Shown: positions 1 to 6,817, counted from the first letter of the stretch. The stretch: 8,063 nt of DNA from an uncultured Clostridia bacterium (GCA_946624395.1 CAMORY010000048.1:1-8063), one strand, 5' to 3'. Notes: generated by a model from the letters alone, not told the origin. Made by a program: numbers and translations.

Positions 1-466
1 AAAACACGTGCTGGGCGGAAACGGGGCTCGTATGCTTGCTTAAATTAGCGCTCGGCGCAACCAGCGGAATATTTACCGCGCGAAGTAGCGCCTGACACCC
101 CGTATGCGACGGCATACGCAGGGCAAGCGTGTCGCCGCCCGCAACCGCTTCTTTGCAAATTACGCCCTTGCTTTCTAAAACCAAAGTCAAAGGCCCCGGC
201 ATATACGCTTTTATAAGGTCGTAAACGTAGTCTTCCGACACGCGTACGAGTTTAGTTATGTCGTAATCTTTATGTACGTGCGCTATCAGCGGGTTGTCCG
301 AAGGTCTGCCCTTAACTTCAAATATCTTCTTAACGGCTTCAGAATTAGTGCCGTCTGCGGCGAGCCCGTACACCGTTTCGGTCGGCATACCGATAATCCC
401 GCCCGATAAAAGAATTTCTTTAGCCTTTTCTATCCCTTCTCTAATGCTTAAAATTTCGGTCGTCAT
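1..466 (-). CDS. tsaC: L-threonylcarbamoyladenylate synthase (Sua5/YwlC/TsaC family), 3' end cut by window
   Basis: This enzyme makes threonylcarbamoyl-AMP from threonine, bicarbonate and ATP, the first step of the t6A37 modification of ANN-decoding tRNAs in the cytoplasm. I translated the first 155 codons by hand. They show the YrdC-fold signatures in order: MPTETVYGL at residues 27-35, KGRPSDNPL at 52-60 (the KxR motif is K52/R54), PGPLTLVL at 90-97, LALRMPSH at 114-121 and APSANLS at 137-143 (the SxN motif is S139/N141). The ATG at 466 is chosen because homologues begin shortly before this region. Two purine-rich tracts lie upstream, AAAAGG at spacing 4 and AAAAGGG at spacing 11. The gene starts 20 bases after the dnaB stop. 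The C-terminus is off the left edge, so the short TsaC form (about 200 residues) and the long Sua5 form (about 340) cannot be told apart. The family call is firm; the symbol could equally be ywlC or sua5. Confidence 0.95.
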   Translation of the reverse strand, partial: MTTEILSIREGIEKAKEILLSGGIIGMPTETVYGLAADGTNSEAVKKIFEVKGRPSDNPLIAHVHKDYDITKLVRVSEDYVYDLIKAYMPGPLTLVLESKGVICKEAVAGGDTLALRMPSHTGCQALLRAVNIPLVAPSANLSKHTSPVSAQHVF

Positions 467-486
467 AACGCCTTTTGCCCTTTTAA

Positions 487-2004
487 CTATCCACCGAAAA
501 TCTCGTCGTCTACGCTTTTTACACCCGCGGGCGCGGTAAACGCGTCCGCACTCTCGGGCGGAACGTCGTTATCGCTTACGGGCGGCAACTCTTCTTTTTC
601 TATAGAAGGTTTAGCGTTTTTAACGCCCGAAGGTTCTTCTGCCTTTTCGTCCGGTTCACCCGTATCTTCGTTAAAGTTAACGAACCTTGTACACTCTTTC
701 TTGAAGAAAAGTTTAATTGTATCAGTAGCACCGTTTCTGTGCTTGGCTACAATAAGTTCTGCAACATTTGGCTGGGGAGTTTCTTCACCAATTTTTCTTT
801 CTTTTCCAATCATATCAGGTCGGTGAATAAACATAACTATATCCGCGTCCTGCTCTATAGCGCCCGACTCCCTTAAGTCGGAAAGTTGCGGGCGGCGCTT
901 TTCAGATTCCACCGCACGCGATAATTGCGAAAGCGCTAAAACGGGTACGTTTAACTCTTTTGCGAGAATTTTAAGATTTCTCGAAATATCGCTGACCTGC
1001 TGTTGGCGGTTTTCATCTTTTATTCTTGACCTACTGTCCATAAGTTGTATGTAATCTATCATAATAAAATCCAAACCATATTTGCGTTTAAGCCTACGAC
1101 ACTTGGACAGAATTTCTTCTGGCGTTATTATCGAAGATTCATCGATAAATATGCGAGTATTCGACAGCATTTCTTTAGCTCTGTAGATTTTAAGCCACTC
1201 GGCACGTTGCATCTGCCCCTGAAGCGCCGTACTCATGCTCACGTTTGCAAGCGAACATAACATACGCTGAACTAACTGTTCTTTACTCATTTCCAAGGAG
1301 AACACGGCGCAGGACTTGCCCGACAGCGCGATATTTTCAACTAAATTCATAGCAAGCGAAGTTTTACCCATGGCGGGGCGTGCGGCGAGTATCATAAGGT
1401 CGCTGCCGTGAAAACCGTTAAGTAAATAGTCAAGTCGTCTATAACCCGTTTTTAGACCACTAAATTTAGCAGCATTTTTCGACAACTCGTCAAGAGTTGT
1501 CATAACTTCTGGAATTACCGAACCTATTTTATATACTTCACTTGTGTCGGCGGTATTCGCAATATCGTACACGGTTTTCTCGGCAATGGCAAGAGAATTT
1601 CTTTCGTTCTGACTAGACAGGCACTCCGATATTATACCCGTCGCGCCGCCTATAAGCCTGCGTAGCATACTGTCCCTTTTCACCATCGAAAGATAAGTGG
1701 CGTAGTTTGCGGAAGACGGCAGTATGTCGGTTAAACCCGTTATGTACGAAACGTCGCCCGCGTTTTTAAGGTTGCCCTGCTTTTCCAGCATATCGGTAAG
1801 CGTGATTATATCCACAGTGCGGTTTTCGTTTATAATATCCGCTATCGCGGTGAAAATCAGTTTGTGCGAAGACACGAAAAAATCGTCTTCGTGTAAAAAT
1901 CCCGCTACTTCCACCTGAATTTTGGGGTCTAAAATGATACACCCCAAAAGCGCCTGTTCGGCTTCTAAACTGTGCGGCATTTCGCTTTTCACTTTACTTG
2001 CCAT
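487..2004 (-). CDS. dnaB: Replicative DNA helicase DnaB
   Basis: This is the hexameric 5'-3' helicase that unwinds DNA at the replication fork and contacts primase; 505 residues. The N-terminal domain starts with the typical PHSLEAEQALLG (10-21) and ends near 110. After a linker, the RecA-like ATPase domain spans about 182-445. It has Walker A ARPAMGKTS (208-216, K214/T215), the likely catalytic glutamate E238 in FSLEMS, Walker B FIMIDYIQL (313-321, D317), the SQLSR sensor region near 359-363, the RESGAIEQDADIVMF segment and KHRNG (421-425), which carries the presumed arginine finger R423. No intein interrupts these motifs. An acidic, Pro/Glu-rich tail of about 60 residues follows (447-505, ending DDEIFGG), longer than in many bacterial DnaBs. 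The ATG at 2004 has AAAGGAG eight bases upstream. It lies 26 bases after pepF; the common rplI-dnaB neighbourhood is not seen here. Confidence 0.98.
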   Translation of the reverse strand: MASKVKSEMPHSLEAEQALLGCIILDPKIQVEVAGFLHEDDFFVSSHKLIFTAIADIINENRTVDIITLTDMLEKQGNLKNAGDVSYITGLTDILPSSANYATYLSMVKRDSMLRRLIGGATGIISECLSSQNERNSLAIAEKTVYDIANTADTSEVYKIGSVIPEVMTTLDELSKNAAKFSGLKTGYRRLDYLLNGFHGSDLMILAARPAMGKTSLAMNLVENIALSGKSCAVFSLEMSKEQLVQRMLCSLANVSMSTALQGQMQRAEWLKIYRAKEMLSNTRIFIDESSIITPEEILSKCRRLKRKYGLDFIMIDYIQLMDSRSRIKDENRQQQVSDISRNLKILAKELNVPVLALSQLSRAVESEKRRPQLSDLRESGAIEQDADIVMFIHRPDMIGKERKIGEETPQPNVAELIVAKHRNGATDTIKLFFKKECTRFVNFNEDTGEPDEKAEEPSGVKNAKPSIEKEELPPVSDNDVPPESADAFTAPAGVKSVDDEIFGG

Positions 2005-2012
2005 ATCATTTT

Positions 2013-2019
2013 CTCCTTT
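2013..2019 (-). promoter_or_regulatory. Ribosome binding site of dnaB
   Basis: Read on the minus strand this is AAAGGAG, eight bases before the dnaB ATG. It fixes that start and rules out the overlapping out-of-frame ATG five bases upstream as the real initiator. It lies entirely in the 26-base gap after the pepF stop. Confidence 0.85.
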
Positions 2020-2030
2020 ATCTCTTGCGC

Positions 2031-3779
2031 TTATAATTTCTTAAACTCTTCAAGTGCGTCTTTAAAGACTTTGAACGCGCCTGTATACGGCTTATCTGTG
2101 GTCAAATCCACGCCCGCTTTTTTAAGCAGTTCCACGGGACTGTCAGAACCGCCCGAAGACAAAAAGTCAAAATAGTCTTTTACTGCGGGCGCGCCTTCCG
2201 TCAAAATTCTGTCCGCAATCGCGAGAGCGGAAATAATGCCCGTCGCGTACTTATACACGTAAAATGCGCGGTAGAAATGCGGAATACGCGCCCACTCGTA
2301 CTTTATTTCACCGCCGTGCGTTATCGCCTTGCCGTAATATTTTTTGTTTAAGGCAAGGTAAATTTTACTCATATTGTCCTTGTTTAACGGTTCGCCCTTT
2401 TCGACTATCGAGTGCACCTTTTCTTCAAACTCCGAAAACTGCGTCTGGCGGAACAGCGTCGTCCGTATCATTTCCATAAGGTAGGACAAAAGGTACTTTT
2501 TAAGTTTAACGTCCTTTTCCGCTTTCAAAAGATAGCGGCATAAAAGAACTTCGTTTACAGTGCTTGCCACTTCCGCCACGAAAATCTTGTAATCGGCTTT
2601 AGCGTAGGCTTGGGTGCGGTTGGAAAAATAAGAGTGTATGCTGTGCCCCATTTCGTGCGCTATGGTAAACACGTCGTGCGTGGTCTGCTGATAGTTTAAA
2701 AGCACGAATGGGTGCGTGTCGAACACCGCTATACTGTACGCGCCGCTCCTTTTGCCGTCCGCTTCATACACGTCCAGCCATCTTTCGTCGTGCGCCTTAT
2801 TAAGAAGCCCCACGTACTCTTCGCCAAGTACCGAAAGCCCCTTTACCACGAGTTTATACGCCTCGTCGTATTCGAGTTTAATGTCCGCGTTTTCGACGGT
2901 GGGAACGTACGCGTCGTACATATACATTTTATCGAGTTTTAACGCCTTTTTCTTTTCCGCCATATAGTCGTGCAAAAGCGGCAACGCCTTGTGAACGGAA
3001 GAAATAAGGCTTTTATAGACTTTAACGTCCACGTCTTCACCAGATAACGCGGCGGAAAGCGCGGAGGGGTATTTTTTGGCTTTGGCGTAGAACACGTCGC
3101 TCTTCACGCTGCCGTAATAGGTGGCGGAAATGGTGTTAATAAGCGAAACGTAGGCTTTATAGTACGCCTTGAACGCCTTTTTGCGCAAAGCCCTTTCGGG
3201 AGATTGCATATACACGCTGTAAAGCCCGTGCGATAACGGGTACTTTTTACCGCCGAAAGTAAAATGCCCTATAGGCAAATCGGCGTTGTCAATCTTGGTA
3301 AACACGTCCTTAAAAGACGAAAGCGCTTCGGAAGATAACGATAATAGCCGCTCTTCGTTTTCGGAAAGCACGTGCTCTTTATTTTTAAGCACGCATTTAA
3401 GGAAATAATCGTAATCGGAAAGCGCGGGGTTTTCTATATAAGAAATTATCACCGACTTGTCGAGCGCGGTAATTTCAGGTACGACGAACGCGGTTTTAGC
3501 GCCGAAATTCACCGCAACGTAGTTTATCCTGTTTAAAAGCGCGTCGAATACGCTGTCTTTAGTGTTTTCGTCGTGTTTCATATAGGCGTAAACCGACAGT
3601 TTTTCCAAAACCCTGCCCGTTTCTTCCTGCTTTTTCATACAGGCTAAAAACCCGTCTGCAGTGCCTAATTTGCCGCGGAACTTTTCAAAATCCACGTCCT
3701 TTATTTTATTGAAGTCCGCTTCCCAAGCGTTTAAATTTTCATAAATATCTTCGGTAGCCCACTTATACTTTAAATCCAC
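2031..3779 (-). CDS. pepF: Oligoendopeptidase F-type zinc metallopeptidase (family M3)
   Basis: Probably a cytoplasmic peptidase that cleaves oligopeptides of about 7-20 residues, serving peptide turnover; 582 residues, close to the usual 600 or so of PepF. The zinc site is intact: HEMGH at 375-379 (H375 and H379 bind zinc, E376 is catalytic), with the third ligand most likely E403 in FVAEVAST. The C-terminal substrate-binding segment RIPHFYRAFYVYKYATG (498-514) matches the family's conserved Tyr-rich region. No signal peptide or membrane segment is visible. The start is GTG (3777-3779), supported by AAGGGG eight bases upstream and by the N-terminal segment KYKWATEDIY, typical of PepF N-termini. 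The gene begins 20 bases after the UPF0210 stop and ends 26 bases before dnaB. The M3B family is certain; the exact substrate range is inferred. Confidence 0.96.
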   Translation of the reverse strand: MDLKYKWATEDIYENLNAWEADFNKIKDVDFEKFRGKLGTADGFLACMKKQEETGRVLEKLSVYAYMKHDENTKDSVFDALLNRINYVAVNFGAKTAFVVPEITALDKSVIISYIENPALSDYDYFLKCVLKNKEHVLSENEERLLSLSSEALSSFKDVFTKIDNADLPIGHFTFGGKKYPLSHGLYSVYMQSPERALRKKAFKAYYKAYVSLINTISATYYGSVKSDVFYAKAKKYPSALSAALSGEDVDVKVYKSLISSVHKALPLLHDYMAEKKKALKLDKMYMYDAYVPTVENADIKLEYDEAYKLVVKGLSVLGEEYVGLLNKAHDERWLDVYEADGKRSGAYSIAVFDTHPFVLLNYQQTTHDVFTIAHEMGHSIHSYFSNRTQAYAKADYKIFVAEVASTVNEVLLCRYLLKAEKDVKLKKYLLSYLMEMIRTTLFRQTQFSEFEEKVHSIVEKGEPLNKDNMSKIYLALNKKYYGKAITHGGEIKYEWARIPHFYRAFYVYKYATGIISALAIADRILTEGAPAVKDYFDFLSSGGSDSPVELLKKAGVDLTTDKPYTGAFKVFKDALEEFKKL

Positions 3780-3787
3780 TTTTACTA

Positions 3788-3793
3788 CCCCTT
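3788..3793 (-). promoter_or_regulatory. Ribosome binding site supporting the GTG start of pepF
   Basis: On the minus strand this reads AAGGGG, with eight bases to the GTG at 3779. It sits inside the 20-base gap after the UPF0210 stop and is the main reason for accepting a non-ATG start. Confidence 0.75.
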
Positions 3794-3799
3794 AACGCA

Positions 3800-5155
3800 C
3801 TAATTTTTGTTGCTATGTATGGGCGCGGGAATACGTCCGCCGCGGGCAATCAACGTTTCGCACCCGTAAGAACTTACCGCCATAATGGGCGCTTGCCCTA
3901 AAAGCCCGCCGAAATTCACGCTGTCGCCCACCTTTTTATTTGGCACGGGAATAACCCTTACCGCGGTGGTTTTGTTGTTTATCATACCGATAGCCGCTTC
4001 GTCGGCTATAATGCCCGAAACGGTTGACGCGGGCGTATCGCCGGGGATTGCCACCATATCTATGCCCACGCTGCAAACCGCGGTCATTGCTTCGAGTTTA
4101 TTTATATCTATCGCACCTTTTTCAGCAGCGTTAATCATACCTATATCTTCGCTTACGGGGATAAACGCGCCCGAAAGCCCGCCGACAGACGAACTTGCCA
4201 TAACGCCGCCCTTTTTAACCGCGTCGTTAAGTAGCGCGAGCGCGGCGGTAGTACCGTGCGCGCCGACCGAAGAAAGACCTATTTCTTCCAATATATGCGC
4301 GACCGAATCCCCCATAACGGGCGTGGGGGCTAAAGATAAGTCCACTATACCGAATTCCGCATTTAAACGCTTTGCCGCTTCGCGCGCTATAAGCGTACCC
4401 GCGCGGGTAATCTTAAACGCCGTCTTTTTAATAACTTCGGCAATCTCGTCAATCTTAGCGCCGCGCATATTTTTGATGGCGTGATGCACTACCCCGGGCC
4501 CTGAAACGCCGACGTTTATAACCGTTTCGCCTTCGCCTACGCCGTGGAACGCACCCGCCATAAAGGGGTTATCTTCCACCGCGTTGCAAAACGCCACGAA
4601 CTTGGCGCAACCCAAGCCGTCTTTATCTTTGGTCTTATCGGCGGTCTCTTTTATGATTTCGCCAAGCAAGCGCACCGCGTCCATATTGATACCCGTTTTA
4701 GACGAACCGACGTTTACCGAAGAACATATCCGTTCGGTAGTTGCCAGCGCTTCGGGTATACTCTCTATAAACTTACGTTCGTACGAAGTCATACCCTTTT
4801 GCACGAGTGCCGAATATCCGCCCAAAAAGTCTATACCGAGTTCGTTTGCCGCCCTGTCAAGCGCTTTGGCTATAATAACGCCGTCGCCTCCTGTTGGCGC
4901 TGCGATTAAACTTACGGGCGACACGGAAACGCGCTTATTGATTATCGGAATACCGTAGGTTTTAGAAAGAGTGTCCGCAACGGAAACGATATTTTCCGCT
5001 TTCTTACAAATCCTGTCGTAAACGGCGTCCGCGGTGGCGCGTTCGTCTTCTCTTATGCACGGCAAAAGAGAAATGCCCATAGTTATGGTTCTTATGTCAA
5101 GGTGTTCTTTTTCCACCATATTGACGGTTTCTATAATTTCGTTTTTGCTTAACAT
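3800..5155 (-). CDS. UPF0210 / DUF711 'PFL family' protein
   Basis: A conserved protein of 451 residues, the normal family length (about 450). Its reaction is unknown; the family is labelled PFL-like because its fold is reported to resemble pyruvate formate-lyase. Conserved blocks visible: DIRTITMGISLLPC (20-33), NKRVSVSP (73-80), the FLGGYSALVQKG region (110-121), SIPEALA (132-138), CSSVNVGSSKTGINMDAV (144-161), NAVEDNPFMAGAFHGVGE (191-208), NVGVSGPGVV (214-223), VDLSLAPTPVMGDSVA (271-286), GTTAALALLNDAVKKGG (301-317), SVGGLSGAFIPVSED (323-337), IDMVAIPGDT (365-374), FGGLLGQAPIM (415-425) and RGGRIPAPIHS (438-448). I see no glycyl-radical RVxGY-like motif, so catalysis of the PFL type is not supported. 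It begins 11 bases after the ACT-domain gene, its usual partner. The ATG at 5155 has a GC-rich, modest ribosome binding site (AAGGCGGGA). Confidence 0.96.
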   Translation of the reverse strand: MLSKNEIIETVNMVEKEHLDIRTITMGISLLPCIREDERATADAVYDRICKKAENIVSVADTLSKTYGIPIINKRVSVSPVSLIAAPTGGDGVIIAKALDRAANELGIDFLGGYSALVQKGMTSYERKFIESIPEALATTERICSSVNVGSSKTGINMDAVRLLGEIIKETADKTKDKDGLGCAKFVAFCNAVEDNPFMAGAFHGVGEGETVINVGVSGPGVVHHAIKNMRGAKIDEIAEVIKKTAFKITRAGTLIAREAAKRLNAEFGIVDLSLAPTPVMGDSVAHILEEIGLSSVGAHGTTAALALLNDAVKKGGVMASSSVGGLSGAFIPVSEDIGMINAAEKGAIDINKLEAMTAVCSVGIDMVAIPGDTPASTVSGIIADEAAIGMINNKTTAVRVIPVPNKKVGDSVNFGGLLGQAPIMAVSSYGCETLIARGGRIPAPIHSNKN

Positions 5156-5166
5156 ACTATCCCGCC

Positions 5167-5433
5167 TTAAAGAGAGTGCATTGCGTTAAAAATATCTTCG
5201 TGCTGAACGCGTATGACTACGCCCGCTTCTTTACCCGTTTTATCGAGCGTGGCGGCAAGTTCCGCCACCGAGATTTTATCGCCCAAGTCGCACATCATTA
5301 TCATGGTAAAATTGCCCTGAACGATGGTTTGACTTATATCTTCGATATTCACGTCCTTTTCCGCAAGCGCGGCGGAAACCTTTGCGATAATGCCCGCCTT
5401 GTCCTTTCCTATAACGCTGACTATTGCTTTCAT
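5167..5433 (-). CDS. ACT-domain protein, UPF0237 type
   Basis: A stand-alone ACT domain of 88 residues, the size expected for the UPF0237 family. The first beta-alpha unit is clear: MKAIVSVIGKDKAGIIAKVS (1-20), followed by ALAEKDVNIEDISQTIVQGN (22-41) and the hydrophobic strand FTMIMMCDL (42-50). ACT domains usually bind amino acids or other small ligands at dimer interfaces; which ligand applies here is unknown. The reading frame is open up to 5592, but that extension would overlap the upstream membrane-protein gene by 142 bases. The ATG at 5433 is chosen because AAAGGAG lies six bases before it and because homologues begin at this MKAIVSVIG segment. It lies 17 bases after the membrane gene and 11 before the UPF0210 gene. 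That ACT/UPF0210 pair recurs in many Firmicutes, which suggests the ACT protein regulates or partners the UPF0210 protein (inference). Confidence 0.95.
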   Translation of the reverse strand: MKAIVSVIGKDKAGIIAKVSAALAEKDVNIEDISQTIVQGNFTMIMMCDLGDKISVAELAATLDKTGKEAGVVIRVQHEDIFNAMHSL

Positions 5434-5439
5434 AAATTT

Positions 5440-5446
5440 CTCCTTT
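5440..5446 (-). promoter_or_regulatory. Ribosome binding site deciding the ACT-protein start
   Basis: On the minus strand this is AAAGGAG with six bases to the ATG at 5433, a near-consensus site. It decides the short 88-residue start over the longer open frame reaching 5592. It ends just before the stop codon of the upstream membrane gene (5451-5453). Confidence 0.88.
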
Positions 5447-5450
5447 AGTT

Positions 5451-5981
5451 TTAAGATAATATTTCGTAGGATATAAGCACGTTCCCCTGCGTTATGTAGG
5501 AAACGTTTGCTTCTATCGGAATTTCGGGGAAAGGCTTTTCGTAAAACACCAAAACCTTTCTCTCGAAAAAATCTTTCTTGTACTTGTTCCACTCTATAAA
5601 CACAAGCGACTTAAAGTCCACGCCGTCTTTATCCTGCATCGTTTCGTCATACTCCAAAAAACTGCCCGTAGACGTTTCACGTAGTCCCGTGGACATATGT
5701 ACACACATTTTGTAATACCTGTTCACGCGCTTGAAAATTATACCGAGATAAATAAAAGAAAACACGACGAATATCGCGGTAATCGGGTAATGCACCCATT
5801 TAATAAGCGATATTTTATCCGCCGTATCCCCGTAGCCCTTATATGGCAAGGTTCTGTAGTATATAAAAAACGCCACGCTTATCGCAAGGTATACGCCCAA
5901 CACGATAAAATAGATTATAAGCGTTTTCTTTCTCTGTTTTTTCGAAGCCGTTAAATCGGCGTCGGTATAATATTCCGTCAT
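5451..5981 (-). CDS. Uncharacterised membrane protein with two transmembrane helices
   Basis: I do not recognise the family. The protein has 176 residues. A short charged N-terminus (KKQRKK at 14-19) precedes transmembrane helix 1 at about 20-42. A loop of about 20 residues follows, then helix 2 at about 63-84 and a basic segment KRVNRYYK (84-91). The positive-inside rule puts both termini in the cytoplasm and the short loop outside. The C-terminal 85 residues look like a small beta-rich soluble domain (for example RKVLVFYEKPFPEIP at 141-155 and YITQGNVLISYE at 162-173). No signal peptide, cysteine pair or catalytic motif is evident. The ATG at 5981 has AAGGGAAG five bases upstream. It sits 16 bases after lepB and 17 before the ACT gene, in the same run. 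A role near the membrane or in secretion would be a guess from position only. Confidence 0.85.
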   Translation of the reverse strand: MTEYYTDADLTASKKQRKKTLIIYFIVLGVYLAISVAFFIYYRTLPYKGYGDTADKISLIKWVHYPITAIFVVFSFIYLGIIFKRVNRYYKMCVHMSTGLRETSTGSFLEYDETMQDKDGVDFKSLVFIEWNKYKKDFFERKVLVFYEKPFPEIPIEANVSYITQGNVLISYEILS

Positions 5982-5997
5982 TTTATCTTCCCTTATG

Positions 5998-6630
5998 TCA
6001 GAAACTGAATAAATTTCTCACCGCGCTTGCGATATTATCGAAAAATTTGTTTATACCCCTTGTTTTCAACGCAAACTCGCTTACCACGCCGACTATCTGC
6101 GATTTTTCGCAAGTCCCGAACTCCGACCTGCTGTCTTTACTGTGTTCTCTGTTGTCGCCGAGATAGAAAATCTGCCCTTCGGGAACAAGAAACCCGTCCG
6201 CGCGCGGGTCGTCCCAAAAAGTTATGCCTTGCGCGTCGAGATAGGGTTCGGAAAGTTTTACAAACTCCGTTTCGCCCGACTTTTTAAGATAGACGTAGCC
6301 GCCTTCTATCTTCACGGTGTCGCCGCCGAACGCAATTGCGCGCTTTATAAGCCAGTCGCCGCCGGCTTTTTCACCCGAAATAACTATTATATCTCCGTAC
6401 GTCGGGGCGCTATAGACGTTGACCGACACAAGGTCGCCGTCTTTAAGCGTAGAATACATAGAACTGCCGCTTACCATAACTTTTACGAACACGAAATTAT
6501 TTACGATAATGAAAGCAGCAAGTATAAGCAGTAAAACGGAAGACACCGCGCTGAAAATAACGCTCGATTTTATTTCGCGGTTGCGCTTGCCGTAAAGCGA
6601 AGTGCCGCGGGTTATCACTTTATCCGGCAT
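5998..6630 (-). CDS. lepB: Signal peptidase I (type I leader peptidase, S26)
   Basis: A membrane-bound serine protease that removes signal peptides from exported proteins on the outer face of the membrane. With the start chosen it has 210 residues. A cytoplasmic basic N-terminus (1-21) is followed by one anchor helix at about 22-46, as in short Gram-positive enzymes. The catalytic serine is S57 in SGSSMYSTL (54-62), the general-base lysine is K96 in DWLIKRAIAFGGD (92-104), and the C-terminal box GDNREHSKDSR (158-168) is complete. Box B has Ser where most homologues have Pro (SMYSTL instead of SMxPTL). An 18-residue tail with several Phe residues ends the protein. The ATG at 6630 is preferred over a TTG at 6660, which gives ten more residues, because AAAGGTG lies six bases before it. 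This start overlaps the DUF951 stop by 11 bases, suggesting translational coupling. Confidence 0.96.
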   Translation of the reverse strand: MPDKVITRGTSLYGKRNREIKSSVIFSAVSSVLLLILAAFIIVNNFVFVKVMVSGSSMYSTLKDGDLVSVNVYSAPTYGDIIVISGEKAGGDWLIKRAIAFGGDTVKIEGGYVYLKKSGETEFVKLSEPYLDAQGITFWDDPRADGFLVPEGQIFYLGDNREHSKDSRSEFGTCEKSQIVGVVSEFALKTRGINKFFDNIASAVRNLFSF

Positions 6631-6817
6631 CGCTTTCACCTTTCCCGTAATAGACCGCAATCATCTTTTCGGCGTCTGGTACGGAAACGAATATAACTCT
6701 GCCGCACGTTAAGCATTTTAACTTCACGTCCGCGCCCGTACGGATTATTTCCCACTCCCTGCCGCCGCAAGCGTGGGGCTTTTTGGATTTAATTTTATCG
6801 CCTACCGTAAACTTCAT
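6620..6817 (-). CDS. DUF951 small protein with Cys/His metal-site-like residues
   Basis: A 65-residue protein matching DUF951, a short Firmicutes family of unknown biochemical function. It opens with the family-like MKFTVGDKIKSKKPHACGG (1-19) and continues with EWEIIRTGADVKLKCLTCGR (21-40). H15, C17, C35 and C38 could form a zinc-knuckle-like site (inference from spacing). The frame is open to a GTG at 6868, which would add 17 residues. That start overlaps the upstream gene, has no visible ribosome binding site and adds sequence not expected in the family, so the ATG at 6817 is preferred. A weak GGGAAAG lies just upstream. The gene starts 41 bases after the hydrolase-like gene, the largest gap in the window, and its stop overlaps the lepB start by 11 bases. 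The C-terminal tail after residue 50 is not distinctive. Confidence 0.93.
   Translation of the reverse strand: MKFTVGDKIKSKKPHACGGREWEIIRTGADVKLKCLTCGRVIFVSVPDAEKMIAVYYGKGESDAG
6637..6643 (-). promoter_or_regulatory. Ribosome binding site deciding the lepB start
   Basis: On the minus strand this is AAAGGTG, six bases before the ATG at 6630. It lies inside the 3' end of the DUF951 coding region. It is the reason for starting lepB at 6630 instead of the in-frame TTG at 6660. Confidence 0.75.

Noticed and set aside
1481..1501. A perfect 8-base inverted repeat with a 5-base loop (GACAACTC / GAGTTGTC) inside dnaB
   Set aside because: A stem of this size with a short loop is expected about once by chance in 8 kb. 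It lies in coding sequence (TTLDELS) and has no T run after it, so a terminator or regulatory hairpin is not supported.
3885..4484. A 199-codon open frame on the plus strand opposite the UPF0210 gene
   Set aside because: It lies wholly inside a gene with an unmistakable conserved protein. Its translation is low-complexity and Ala/Ile/Ser/Pro-rich, as antisense frames of Gly/Ala-rich genes are, and it shows no family motif.
4100..5155. The UPF0210 protein as a true pyruvate formate-lyase or glycyl radical enzyme
   Set aside because: No RVxGY-type glycyl-radical loop is present near the C-terminus and the protein is much shorter than pyruvate formate-lyase (about 750 residues). The similarity is at fold level only.
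5434..5592. N-terminal extension of the ACT-domain protein
   Set aside because: The open frame allows 53 more residues, but they overlap the membrane-protein gene in another frame and do not look like an ACT domain. The near-consensus ribosome binding site at 5440-5446 supports the short start.
6142..6534. A 130-codon plus-strand open frame opposite lepB, and others opposite dnaB, pepF and the hydrolase-like gene
   Set aside because: All are antisense to well-supported genes, show no recognisable domain, and are explained by the codon pattern of the real genes.
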